Below are positions 1 through 6,395 of a stretch of 14,004 nt of DNA, one piece after another. A program made the translations under genes and the position numbers. How positions within the stretch are numbered: position 1 is the first letter of the stretch; each line of letters starts with the position of its first letter. The stretch comes from Deltaproteobacteria bacterium RIFCSPLOWO2_02_FULL_57_26 (GTDB lineage: Bacteria > Desulfobacterota > Binatia > UBA9968): assembly GCA_001798455.1 (NCBI GenBank), contig MGSI01000027.1, forward strand, positions 1,238-15,241. Direction: 5' to 3'. The notes beneath the pieces are model-generated. The model was not told the origin of the DNA. It saw nothing but the letters and a program-made list of their open reading frames with translations, and did no database searches.

Positions 1-196
1 GGACTCATAGACGCTCAACCTCTCATCAGTAAGCGGCTCAAAGTTATTCGAAATGGTTGCCGGGCGTCAAGGGCAGAGAAAAAGGATGCAGGACGTGCTA
101 ATGCGAGCGGCCCGCCTTTTACTTCACAACAGATCCTTGATAAGCAGGAAACTCTTGCAGGAGGATCGGGGGTTGAAGCGTGCAATCGCAGGGTAA
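1..196 (+). pseudogene. possible frameshifted 3' remnant of a zinc-type alcohol dehydrogenase (weak)
   Basis: No intact gene can be supported before position 180. Reading from base 1 gives GLIDAQPLISKRL, which resembles the C-terminal part of medium-chain (zinc-type) dehydrogenases, where a glycine-rich turn is followed by a PLI(S/T)xR(L/F) segment. From about base 38 the next frame (+1) reads SKLFEMVAGRQ, which resembles the AFE-like helix that should follow, and runs to a TAA at 194-196. A short deletion with a frameshift near 38-45 would join the two parts. The match is short and judged by eye only. It could be chance, an assembly error, or the end of a real upstream gene. The minus-strand frame over 15-266 looks like noise. 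Confidence 0.22.
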
Positions 197-1508
197 GTCC
201 AGCTATGAGCAGAAGAGGCCCTTTTTCTATGGCTGGTATATTGTCGGGGTTGGAGTCGTCACCCAAATCGCCTCCGCCTTTTCCCTCTCCAGCACCCTAA
301 GCGTTTTCCTCAAGCCCATCACGGAGGATTTAGGCGTCTCGCGGGGAGTATTCTCGCTTCTCCGAACGGGTGAGATTCTCGTCAGTGCCGTGATCGCGCA
401 TCTCATCGGACCTTTGATCGATCGTCACGATGGTCGTTGGCTTATAACCATCGGCGCAGTGGTAGCTAGCGCCGGCTATCTCCTCTTGAGCCAGGTTCAA
501 GAATTCTGGCAGTTCTTTCTACTGCGCTGCAGCTTGGTCACTGTGGGAGACACCTTGATGGGTTCCCTGGTCGTCAATGTGATCATCTCCCGATGGTTTA
601 TCCGCAAACGCGGCAGGGCTATTGCCATTGCCAACCTGGGGACGGGGATAGCTAAAGTAAGCATGCCTCTCTTTGCCGCCTCACTTTTCGTTTGGGTGGG
701 ATGGCGCCAAACCTGGGCTGTCTTCGGGATTCTCGCCCTTGTGCTGGCGGTGGGGCCCGCCATCGCCTTTATCCGAACGTGCCCTGAGGACATGGGCCTT
801 CATCCCGACGGGGCACCCATTCCTCGCCAAACAGGCATATCCCCGGGAAGAGAGGCCAGACTCTCGGCAACTCAACGTCAGGCCCTGGCGGCCGATGTGA
901 TGTGGAGCCGAGCCGAAGCACTGCGCACGCAGGCCTTCTGGCTTCTTGTCATTACCTTCGGGATTGCCAGCGTGGGCATCGGAGGCCTGAATCTCCACGT
1001 ATTCGCTTTCGTCACCGACATCGGCTATCCCCCCATTATGGCCGCTACCTTTATGAGCGTGATCGCATTGAGCCAGCTTGTTTTCACGCTCTTGTGGGGT
1101 CTTCTCGCCGAGCGCGTCGATATTCGAAAGGCGGCTGTGGTCCAATTCCTGATTCAAGCCCTGGGGCTGACGCTCGCTATCAATTCCAGGCAGCTTTTAT
1201 ACGTGTACGCGGGCTTTTTCCTTTACGGCATCGGGCTGGGAGGGAGTTTTGTGCTGCGGGAGGTTATCTGGGCCAACTACTACGGGCGGCTTTCCCTCGG
1301 CACAGTCCGGGGCATGGGCACATTTCTCACTCAAGTTTTCGCCGCCAGCGGAGCGCCTTTCTTCGGTTTTCTTTTCGACGCCACCGGCAGCTACTTCATT
1401 TCCTTTACCTTTTTCGCCATCGCCCTTTTGGTCTCGGCTATACTGATCATGCTCGTACGGCCGCCGAAAAAGCCGGCCTCTGGCAACGGGCCCGTTAAGA
1501 AGGACTGA
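180..1508 (+). CDS. MFS transporter, OFA/monocarboxylate-like
   Basis: This is an inner-membrane carrier of the major facilitator superfamily, 442 residues, a normal length for a 12-helix member. The protein opens with FFYGWYIVGVGVV, the usual first-helix start of the oxalate/formate and monocarboxylate branch. The loop between helices 2 and 3 has GPLIDRHDGRWLI, a form of MFS motif A (GxxxDRxGRR). The half-way loop contains a CPEDMGLHPDG segment, widely found in this branch after helix 6. The second half (about residues 245-430) is again strongly hydrophobic. The start is a GTG at 180, because an in-frame TGA at 174-176 lies two codons upstream. AGGAGG at 159-164 is a rather distant ribosome site. 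The substrate cannot be read from sequence; small organic acids are typical. It stands alone on the plus strand and converges with the binding-protein gene that follows. Confidence 0.85.
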   Translation: MQSQGKSSYEQKRPFFYGWYIVGVGVVTQIASAFSLSSTLSVFLKPITEDLGVSRGVFSLLRTGEILVSAVIAHLIGPLIDRHDGRWLITIGAVVASAGYLLLSQVQEFWQFFLLRCSLVTVGDTLMGSLVVNVIISRWFIRKRGRAIAIANLGTGIAKVSMPLFAASLFVWVGWRQTWAVFGILALVLAVGPAIAFIRTCPEDMGLHPDGAPIPRQTGISPGREARLSATQRQALAADVMWSRAEALRTQAFWLLVITFGIASVGIGGLNLHVFAFVTDIGYPPIMAATFMSVIALSQLVFTLLWGLLAERVDIRKAAVVQFLIQALGLTLAINSRQLLYVYAGFFLYGIGLGGSFVLREVIWANYYGRLSLGTVRGMGTFLTQVFAASGAPFFGFLFDATGSYFISFTFFAIALLVSAILIMLVRPPKKPASGNGPVKKD

Positions 1509-1604
1509 AAAACTGACGAGACAAGGGAGATTTCATGATCACTCCTTGAATCCGCCGAAATCATTTGAGAGCCGGTAGCGACTATCGCAATTGTGGAGAT
1601 TTCC
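1509..1604. other. convergent intergenic gap with a short direct repeat
   Basis: This 96-nt gap separates the convergent MFS and NMT1-like genes. GGAGATTTC occurs at 1526-1534 and again at 1595-1603, the second copy running up to the end of the binding-protein frame. GATTTC (1529-1534) can pair with GAAATC (1557-1562) over a 22-nt loop. No strong terminator is seen. Confidence 0.4.
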
Positions 1605-2642
1605 TTATTTCACGAACCCAATCTTCTGGAAAAAGCCCGATCTCTCAAGGTTCTCGGCAAAGGAGTTATCGAAAAATTCTCTCGGGTCCGTATTCCTTGC
1701 ACCGGGGAATTCTTTTTCATCAAGATAATCAAATTGAGCCTGGATCACATCCGCCCTGACGGCCAGGCTGTTATCCCAATAAGGCGCAAACGTGTCATAG
1801 GTCCCATCAAGCATTTTCGGGTCGTCGATCTTCGCGTATTTGGCAATCGCCTTCTTTGCGACGGAAGGATCCCTTTTTGCCAGCAGCACTCCTTCCGCAA
1901 TCGCTTTCAAAAAAGCATAGGTGGTATTCGGATTGCGTTTGAGGTAATCCTCGGTTGCGCTGTACGTAACCTGAATGCCGGGAATATTGAGCTTCGCGAT
2001 ATCAGCCAGAAGATTCAGGCCGGCCTCTCGCGCCTTAAGGGTATTGGGCGCAGACAGGGTCCCTGCTGCGGTCTTGCCGGTGATAACCGACGTAAGCACT
2101 GCCGGAACGGTCTGAACGTAAAGGATTTTCACGTCCTTATCCGGAATGATGCCGTTTTTCTTTAATGTCTCGCGGGTGGCGGCATCGACGGCAGCCCTCG
2201 GAGTGGTAGCGGCAACTGTCTTTCCCCTGAGCTGCTGAATAGAAGTGATCTCCTTCGCGCCCCACATCTGAAATATAAGCTGCTGTAGCGTACCGCCAAA
2301 GTATTTGACGGGCACCCCCTTTAAGCGCGCGCTGATAAGCTCCGAGCCGGCCGTTGAGAAGTCAACCTCGCCGGCGACCACAGCCTGCGCGGCAACTTGG
2401 GGATTGAGCAGTTGGAACTTCACGTTAAGGCCATATTTCTTAAAGAGGCCCGCCTCGTAGGCCACCCAGACCGGCGTAAAACCTCCGCTGGGTTGGGTAT
2501 AGACAACCACAATTTCGGTCTTTTCCGGTCTCCCGCCGACATCGCTGGCCGCGAAGCCCAGAGAAGACATAAGAACGAGGCCTGAGCCCACGATAATGGG
2601 CAAACCTCGGCACAGCCTATTTTTCCTCGATCGGGTTATCAT
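1605..2642 (-). CDS. NMT1/TauA-like periplasmic substrate-binding protein
   Basis: This is a 345-residue periplasmic binding protein of the NMT1/THI5-like group, used by ABC importers of sulfonates, nitrate, pyrimidine precursors or aromatic acids. A basic N-terminus and hydrophobic segment ending near GFAAS form a Sec signal peptide. No lipobox cysteine is seen, so a soluble periplasmic protein is expected. The mature part shows the family pattern: a strand then GFTPVWVAYEAGLFKKYGL, then VVAGEVDFSTAG, then LRGKTVAATTPRAAVDAATR, a ligand-contact region. I chose the ATG at 2642 over the longer reading to 2747 because it has a strong ribosome site 5 nt upstream and directly precedes the signal peptide. 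No permease or ATPase gene is adjacent. It lies 109 nt downstream of the GST gene on the same strand, with an inverted repeat between them. Ligand unknown. Confidence 0.85.
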   Translation of the reverse strand: MITRSRKNRLCRGLPIIVGSGLVLMSSLGFAASDVGGRPEKTEIVVVYTQPSGGFTPVWVAYEAGLFKKYGLNVKFQLLNPQVAAQAVVAGEVDFSTAGSELISARLKGVPVKYFGGTLQQLIFQMWGAKEITSIQQLRGKTVAATTPRAAVDAATRETLKKNGIIPDKDVKILYVQTVPAVLTSVITGKTAAGTLSAPNTLKAREAGLNLLADIAKLNIPGIQVTYSATEDYLKRNPNTTYAFLKAIAEGVLLAKRDPSVAKKAIAKYAKIDDPKMLDGTYDTFAPYWDNSLAVRADVIQAQFDYLDEKEFPGARNTDPREFFDNSFAENLERSGFFQKIGFVK

Positions 2643-2647
2643 ATTCG

Positions 2648-2655
2648 CTCCTCCC
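2648..2655 (-). promoter_or_regulatory. ribosome binding site fixing the NMT1-like gene start
   Basis: On the minus strand GGGAGGAG is followed by five bases and then the ATG at 2642. This strong Shine-Dalgarno match is why the 35-residue upstream extension, which lacks signal-peptide character, is rejected. Confidence 0.8.
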
Positions 2656-2681
2656 TTCTCTGCTTTCGTCCACAAAGAAAG

Positions 2682-2711
2682 AGCCCGGATGTGAGAGATC
2701 CGGTCCGGGCT
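2682..2711 (-). terminator. inverted repeat between GST and binding-protein genes; terminator or leader hairpin
   Basis: AGCCCGGA at 2682-2689 and TCCGGGCT at 2704-2711 form a perfect 8-bp stem around a 14-nt loop. A second, mutually exclusive stem pairs CCGGAT (2685-2690) with ATCCGG (2698-2703). On the minus strand the larger stem is followed by a T-rich stretch (CTTTCTTTG) rather than a clean T-run. It may weakly end GST transcription, or act as a folded leader for the binding-protein gene, whose ATG lies about 40 nt downstream. Direction and function are inferred. Confidence 0.4.
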
Positions 2712-2751
2712 AAATTGACTTATCCCTTTTTTCCGACCCGTGTACACAGTT

Positions 2752-3357
2752 TTACAAGGTCGCCTTTACCGACGGGCGCTCCTTCATCCTCTGTAACCAG
2801 GCTCCCAGGCGAGGCAAAGAAGGCGTCGGGAGCGCGCCGTAGGATTCCATGCGGAAGAACCGTGGGACCAGAGCAATATCCAAGAGGCTAATATCACCCA
2901 TGAAGTAAGGCTTGTCCCCGATCTCGGCCTCGAGGTACTCCAGTAGATCTCTCAATGTCCGACGCGTCTCCTCCACTACCGCGCGATCGCGCTCTCCTTC
3001 TTTCTTGATCATCTCGCCGCGAAGCGCCCAATATGGAGAATGGATGTAATTCAGACCGTAATCGATGAGCACGCGAACTCGTCCCCTCGCGTAGGGATCT
3101 TTCGGCATCAAAAGGGGGTTAGGGTATTTTTCATCCAGGTATTCGTTGATGATGCACGACTCGAAGAGCACCTTCCCGTCATCGACGATCACAGGCACCT
3201 TCCCATAGGGGTTGAGCCTAAGAAACTCGGGTTTCTTCTGCTCTCCCTTCCGCAGGTCGACCCTGACGGTTTCGTAGGCGAGACCCTTCTCGTTCAAAAC
3301 GATCTTTACCCTATCACAGTTGGACGACGGAATTGCATCATACAGCCTTATCGCCAT
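2752..3357 (-). CDS. glutathione S-transferase family protein
   Basis: This 201-residue cytosolic protein has the two-part GST layout. The N-terminal thioredoxin-like half (about residues 1-78) begins with strand IRLYDA and has SSNCDR (10-16), where a serine or cysteine would occupy the catalytic position of bacterial classes. NPYGKVPVIVDDG (49-61) holds the cis-proline P55, and ES at 66-67 is the usual contact for the gamma-glutamyl part of glutathione. The helical C-terminal half contains MGDISLLDIALVP (153-165), the GST N-capping box SxxD. Members conjugate glutathione to electrophiles, reduce peroxides or isomerise ring-cleavage products; the role here is not decided by sequence. GGAGGAAA sits just upstream of the ATG. 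It is divergent from the FbpA-like gene and upstream of the NMT1-like gene, so a shared catabolic context is possible but unproven. Confidence 0.88.
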   Translation of the reverse strand: MAIRLYDAIPSSNCDRVKIVLNEKGLAYETVRVDLRKGEQKKPEFLRLNPYGKVPVIVDDGKVLFESCIINEYLDEKYPNPLLMPKDPYARGRVRVLIDYGLNYIHSPYWALRGEMIKKEGERDRAVVEETRRTLRDLLEYLEAEIGDKPYFMGDISLLDIALVPRFFRMESYGALPTPSLPRLGAWLQRMKERPSVKATL

Positions 3358-3612
3358 CGCTTTCCTCCGTGCCTAGCAACTTTACCTCTTCTACCACCGG
3401 CACGACCGAGCGGCAAGGCTTGGCGCAATCGCCACCAATACTTAAACCGCCTCTCTCGTTTCTCGAAACAAAATAAAATCGGTCTCCACCGGCCCGGCAG
3501 GATTGAAGATCCGAGCCCCCTCCCCCACGGAGCAGAAACTCGACGGGAGCTTATCCATCGACATTCAAAAATTGCCCGCGCATCCCGGAGGATCGAACAA
3601 CCCAACGCTCGC

Positions 3613-3641
3613 TTGACAGAAATTTGATTTTGATCTAAAGA
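3613..3641 (+). promoter_or_regulatory. sigma-70-type promoter of the FbpA-like gene
   Basis: A perfect TTGACA at 3613-3618 is followed by a 17-nt spacer and TAAAGA at 3636-3641. An alternative TCTAAA at 3634-3639 would give a 15-nt spacer. The -10 lies inside GATCTAAAGATC (3632-3643), two 5-base arms around AA, which could be incidental or a regulator site. The expected 5' leader is roughly 55 nt. Confidence 0.55.
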
Positions 3642-3694
3642 TCCACGACGCAGGAAAAACTTTTAAGCTCAAATATCTTGATCATCCTGCCGAT

Positions 3695-3698
3695 GAGG
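3695..3698 (+). promoter_or_regulatory. ribosome binding site deciding the FbpA-like gene start
   Basis: GAGG lies five bases before the ATG at 3704. The in-frame GTG at 3698 would overlap this site, so the ATG is preferred. Confidence 0.6.
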
Positions 3699-3703
3699 TG
3701 AGC

Positions 3704-4726
3704 ATGAGCGTTTTTTCCAGTCGACCGAGAGCGACATTCGCCCTGCTGGCTTTCCTGGGCTTCTTATACGCGGCCAACAACGCTCCGGCACAGGCTCCGA
3801 ATATTGCCGCCGCCAAGAAAGAGGGGAAAGTAGTCGTCTATGGTATCGTCGTACCCCAAGGGATGGCCGCGCTTCACAATGGTTTTGAGAGAAAGTACGG
3901 AATAAAGGTCGAGTACTGGCGGGGATCGGCGACCAAAGTTTTGGATCGAGCCTTGAACGAATGGCGAGCCGGCAGAGTCGGCTTCGACGTGGTCGATGGG
4001 ACGCAGGGGTCGCAATTTCTTCTGAGAGAAGAAGGCATCTTCGGCAAGTACCTTCCCCCTTCGTCCGAGAAGTTCCCGGATCAGTTCAAGGACAAAGACG
4101 CGCTTCTGACGGCCTGGCGAATCCCGCCGATCAGCGTTCTCTACAACACCGAGCTGGTAAAGGCGGCGGACGTGCCCAAAACCCTCGACGATCTTCTCGA
4201 TCCAAAATGGAAGAAGAAGATCTCTATGCCCGACCCGAGTCAGCATACGAGCACCGCCCAATTTCTCTGGAATTTACAAAAGTTCAAGGGTCGAGAATGG
4301 ATCGATTTCGTAAGAGCGCTGGCAAAGCAGGAGCCTCACCTGGTGGAATCGTATTCTCCGGTTCCGAACGTGATTATCAGAGGAGAGGCGTCCATTGGGT
4401 TGGCCTATATAAAATATGTGAAGCAGTTTAAGGGCCCGATCGCTTACTCGCCCATGGATAAATACCTTGCCGAGCCTTCGTACATGGGCCTCAACTCCAA
4501 GGCTCCGAATCCCAACGTGGCGCGGCTTTACATCGAGTATGCCAGCTCGGAAGAGGGTCAAAAAATCGTGGCTGAGGACGGCGAATTTGTTCTGTACCCG
4601 GGAGTCTACCCGCCGATCAAAGACGCGGACAAAGTAGGCCCAAAAATCGTTCTCATGGAGAGCCCGACAAAAGAGGAATTTCAGAGCCTAAGCGCCCGCT
4701 TTCGGGAGATCTTTTTCCCGAAATAA
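3704..4726 (+). CDS. FbpA-like periplasmic substrate-binding protein (family 1)
   Basis: This 340-residue protein resembles the iron(III)/spermidine-type extracellular binding proteins (SBP family 1) that feed ABC importers. The leader RPRATFALLAFLGFLYA ending near APAQA is a Sec signal peptide without a lipobox. Mature landmarks are AAAKKEGKVVVYG, LHNGFERKYGIKVEYWRG, WRAGRVGFDVVDG, WRIPPISVLYNTELV and LDDLLDPKWKKKISMPDP, all in the usual family order. The late part has ASSEEGQKIVAEDGEFVLYPG with tyrosines near the C-terminus. True ferric-binding members use paired tyrosines, but I cannot confirm metal binding. Many relatives in environmental bacteria carry other ligands. It has its own promoter and no permease or ATPase gene nearby. 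It ends 16 nt before the convergent DUF2007 gene, with no clear terminator between. Confidence 0.85.
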   Translation: MSVFSSRPRATFALLAFLGFLYAANNAPAQAPNIAAAKKEGKVVVYGIVVPQGMAALHNGFERKYGIKVEYWRGSATKVLDRALNEWRAGRVGFDVVDGTQGSQFLLREEGIFGKYLPPSSEKFPDQFKDKDALLTAWRIPPISVLYNTELVKAADVPKTLDDLLDPKWKKKISMPDPSQHTSTAQFLWNLQKFKGREWIDFVRALAKQEPHLVESYSPVPNVIIRGEASIGLAYIKYVKQFKGPIAYSPMDKYLAEPSYMGLNSKAPNPNVARLYIEYASSEEGQKIVAEDGEFVLYPGVYPPIKDADKVGPKIVLMESPTKEEFQSLSARFREIFFPK

Positions 4727-4742
4727 TCCTACAGCATCGCAA

Positions 4743-5075
4743 TCATCGGCCCATCGGCCGCGTGGCGCCGCACTGCCAACATTCGGTGAATTGAGGCTCG
4801 AGCAGCTCATCGCAGCGCGGGCAGCGCCACGAACGACTCTTAGCTCTGGCTGGAACCTGACCGCGCGAGTACGCCAGGACAAATTCCTCGGCTTTTTCGA
4901 ACAGGTCGTCGTCGACAATCCACACCGACGGACAGGTCTCGGACGTCACCGGCACCTCTCCCCGCGCCCCGAACAGATCTTCCCCACGCACAAACGCTTC
5001 GATCCCCTCCGCTTCGAGCAAGCCCTTTACAAGATGCGCCTCCAGCGGATGCCTTGCGACATAAACTCGCTTCAT
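4743..5075 (-). CDS. DUF2007-type protein with C-terminal zinc ribbon
   Basis: This small cytosolic protein of 110 residues starts with MKRVYVARHPLEAHLVKGLL, matching the DUF2007 pattern (putative signal-transducing domain, beta-alpha-beta fold) seen in proteins that act 'between' sequence ends such as EAEGIEAFVRGE. SVWIVDDDLFEKA completes the domain at about residue 62. A linker leads to a zinc ribbon with CPRC (85-88) and CWQC (99-102), a 10-residue gap between the cysteine pairs. The start is firm because an in-frame TAG directly precedes the ATG; the ribosome site is weak. It follows xseB by 113 nt on the same strand and may be the last gene of that unit. The biochemical role of DUF2007 is not established, so none is assigned. 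Confidence 0.75.
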   Translation of the reverse strand: MKRVYVARHPLEAHLVKGLLEAEGIEAFVRGEDLFGARGEVPVTSETCPSVWIVDDDLFEKAEEFVLAYSRGQVPARAKSRSWRCPRCDELLEPQFTECWQCGATRPMGR

Positions 5076-5174
5076 CTAAACACGCGACCATCCAGATACG
5101 CGGTGCCGAACAAGCGTCAAAAAAAGGGAAGCAATACCAGATTCGGTCCATCATCCAGATGCAGGCTCGGTGCC

Positions 5175-5189
5175 GCATAAAGTTTATGC
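5175..5189. repeat. 15-nt palindrome touching the xseB stop codon
   Basis: GCATAAA (5175-5181), a single G, and TTTATGC (5183-5189) form a perfect 7-base inverted repeat ending on the last base of the xseB TAG. As RNA it would make a 5-bp stem with a 5-nt loop. It could be an operator-like site for the downstream DUF2007 gene, a weak transcript-end structure, or chance. Confidence 0.4.
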
Positions 5190-5449
5190 TACTCTTCGGT
5201 CCCTTCTAGGTCTTCTTCTTTAACTTCTTCCAGAGGTCTAAGCTGGAGCTTCCCCTCTTTGTCCTTCACCAATAATTCGATTTTCTTTTCGACCTCCGTA
5301 AGTTTTTGATTGCAGTATCGCACGAGCTTCACCCCGTCTTCGAAGGCCGCCAGAGAGTCCTCGAGAGAGAGCTCACCGGATTCAAGCCGCTCCACCACCT
5401 TCTCAAGCTCGTCGAGGGCCTCCTCGAATCTCTTATCCTTCTTCGCCAT
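5189..5449 (-). CDS. xseB: exodeoxyribonuclease VII small subunit
   Basis: This 86-residue protein matches XseB along its length. FEEALDELEKVVERLESGEL (8-27) and LEDSLAAFEDGVKLVRYC (28-45) are the two conserved helices, followed by KLTEVEKKIELL. Several XseB chains bind the helical part of XseA to form exonuclease VII, which degrades single-stranded DNA to short oligonucleotides from both ends and takes part in mismatch and damage repair. GAGG lies 8 nt upstream of the ATG. The gene is on the same strand as xseA, but the M23 peptidase gene stands between them. The acidic tail (EEVKEEDLEGTEE) is unremarkable. Confidence 0.93.
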   Translation of the reverse strand: MAKKDKRFEEALDELEKVVERLESGELSLEDSLAAFEDGVKLVRYCNQKLTEVEKKIELLVKDKEGKLQLRPLEEVKEEDLEGTEE

Positions 5450-5452
5450 GAT

Positions 5453-5508
5453 CTTTGCCTCGCGCCTTTCGCCTATTGCTTCTCGCCTACTGCCCGTTGC
5501 CTGTCGCC
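5453..5508 (-). repeat. degenerate 7-nt tandem repeat, eight units, at the M23/xseB junction
   Basis: On the minus strand eight consecutive heptamers fit the consensus GGCRAYA with no gap; typical units are GGCAACG and GGCGAAA. Seven of the eight begin with GGC, and one (5474-5480) begins with AGC. The array starts in the last codons of the peptidase gene, supplies its TAG stop, and ends about 3 nt before the xseB ATG, so it also contains the xseB ribosome site (GAGG). Being seven bases long, a unit gain or loss would shift the peptidase frame. Confidence 0.7.
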
Positions 5509-6395
5509 CCTAACAGTTCAAAGGGATCTACCCTCGCCCCGTTGAGCCTGGCCCCCCAGTGGAGGTGGGGACCCGTGACCCTCCCGCTCATTCCCGCCCT
5601 GCCGATCACATCGCCTTTACGAACCAATCCCTCCTGTTCCACGGCAAAATCGGATAGATGGAAATACATCGTAAAGAGTCCGCCACCGTGATCCAGAACG
5701 ATACTTTTGCCGCTAAAGAAGAACTCCTCCCTAAGAACCACCCGACCGTGATTCGCGGCCCGAACCTCCGCACCCAAGGAGGCCTTGAGGTCAACCCCCC
5801 CATGAGGAGAGCGAGGATACCCGTTGATCACTCGCCGCAGACCGAAGGGAGAAGAGATCCCTCCCGGGAGCGGCTGAAGGAAGCCGCCATCCCAGAGGCG
5901 CCGGGGCGTTGCCAGCGCCCAGAGCCGGTCCAAGGTTTCCTGTTCTTTTTCAATCCTTTTGCGCGCAGCTTCGTCGATACGGTCAAAAGATGGTGGCACG
6001 GTAAGCTCTTCTCGCGCAAAGGCTTTTTTCTTGATGCGCAAGAGTACGGACCTCTCCCATTTCTCCTTATCCTTGGATTTGCTTCTCACCGTGATCTCCA
6101 ACGCCCCCGGCTTCTGTTCGAGATCCACACCTAAAAGCGCGAAATAGACCCCTGCTTGAGCGGGGAAAAAGGCGATGCTCCGGTTTTGAAGAAAACCTCC
6201 GACCTCCTCCAGGTCTTCTCCTGAAACCGTGATCCTGACGATCCCTCCCTGAAAAACCTGCGCGGGGGCGAGCGAAACCGTCCGGGAATGCGACGCGGCC
6301 CAGGAGGGGCTAGCTAACAGACAAAGCGCGAGGGCGAGGAATCTGCCCGCCCCCGTCTTATTCTTTGTCTTCCACCCTGCAGAGAGACTTTCCAC
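5487..6395 (-). CDS. M23 (LytM) family metallopeptidase, secreted
   Basis: This 302-residue zinc endopeptidase is predicted to cut peptide cross-links of peptidoglycan in the periplasm. A signal peptide (FLALALCLLASPSWA, about residues 19-33) precedes a beta-rich region (about 37-125) resembling the N-terminal Ig-like domain of some M23 proteins, a short charged helix (about 136-160), and the LytM domain (about 175-295). The metal and catalytic residues are all present: H198 and D202 in HGGVD, H246 in FHLSD, and H277/H279 in GPHLHWG. The start is GTG at 6395, since no later ATG, GTG or TTG precedes the signal peptide, so it overlaps xseA by 38 nt and is probably translationally coupled. It separates xseA from xseB. 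Substrate specificity is inferred from the family. Confidence 0.9.
   Translation of the reverse strand: MESLSAGWKTKNKTGAGRFLALALCLLASPSWAASHSRTVSLAPAQVFQGGIVRITVSGEDLEEVGGFLQNRSIAFFPAQAGVYFALLGVDLEQKPGALEITVRSKSKDKEKWERSVLLRIKKKAFAREELTVPPSFDRIDEAARKRIEKEQETLDRLWALATPRRLWDGGFLQPLPGGISSPFGLRRVINGYPRSPHGGVDLKASLGAEVRAANHGRVVLREEFFFSGKSIVLDHGGGLFTMYFHLSDFAVEQEGLVRKGDVIGRAGMSGRVTGPHLHWGARLNGARVDPFELLGATGNGQ

Larger units (their letters stand above)
3358..3703. other. intergenic region between divergent GST and FbpA-like genes
   Basis: This 346-nt stretch has no convincing gene. A minus-strand reading over 3348-3605 is arginine- and tryptophan-rich with no family resemblance and overlaps the GST start, so it is rejected. 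The right part holds a promoter for the plus-strand gene. A small inverted repeat, GTTTCTCGAAAC at 3458-3469, lies upstream of the GST gene in an A/T-rich patch and could be a regulator site. I see no clear minus-strand promoter. Confidence 0.5.

Noticed and set aside
681..1157. 158-residue minus-strand frame
   Set aside because: Antisense shadow of the MFS transporter; no signatures of its own.
1535..1549. Mini-frame MITP with a GGAG site upstream
   Set aside because: Only four codons (ATG at 1535 to TGA); nothing follows in frame. Probably chance, perhaps a decayed start.
2740..2747. GTGTACAC palindrome beside the GST stop
   Set aside because: Eight-base palindrome only; expected often by chance and no partner site found.
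3348..3605. 85-residue minus-strand frame overlapping the GST start
   Set aside because: No family resemblance, skewed Arg/Trp composition, and it conflicts with the well-supported GST start.
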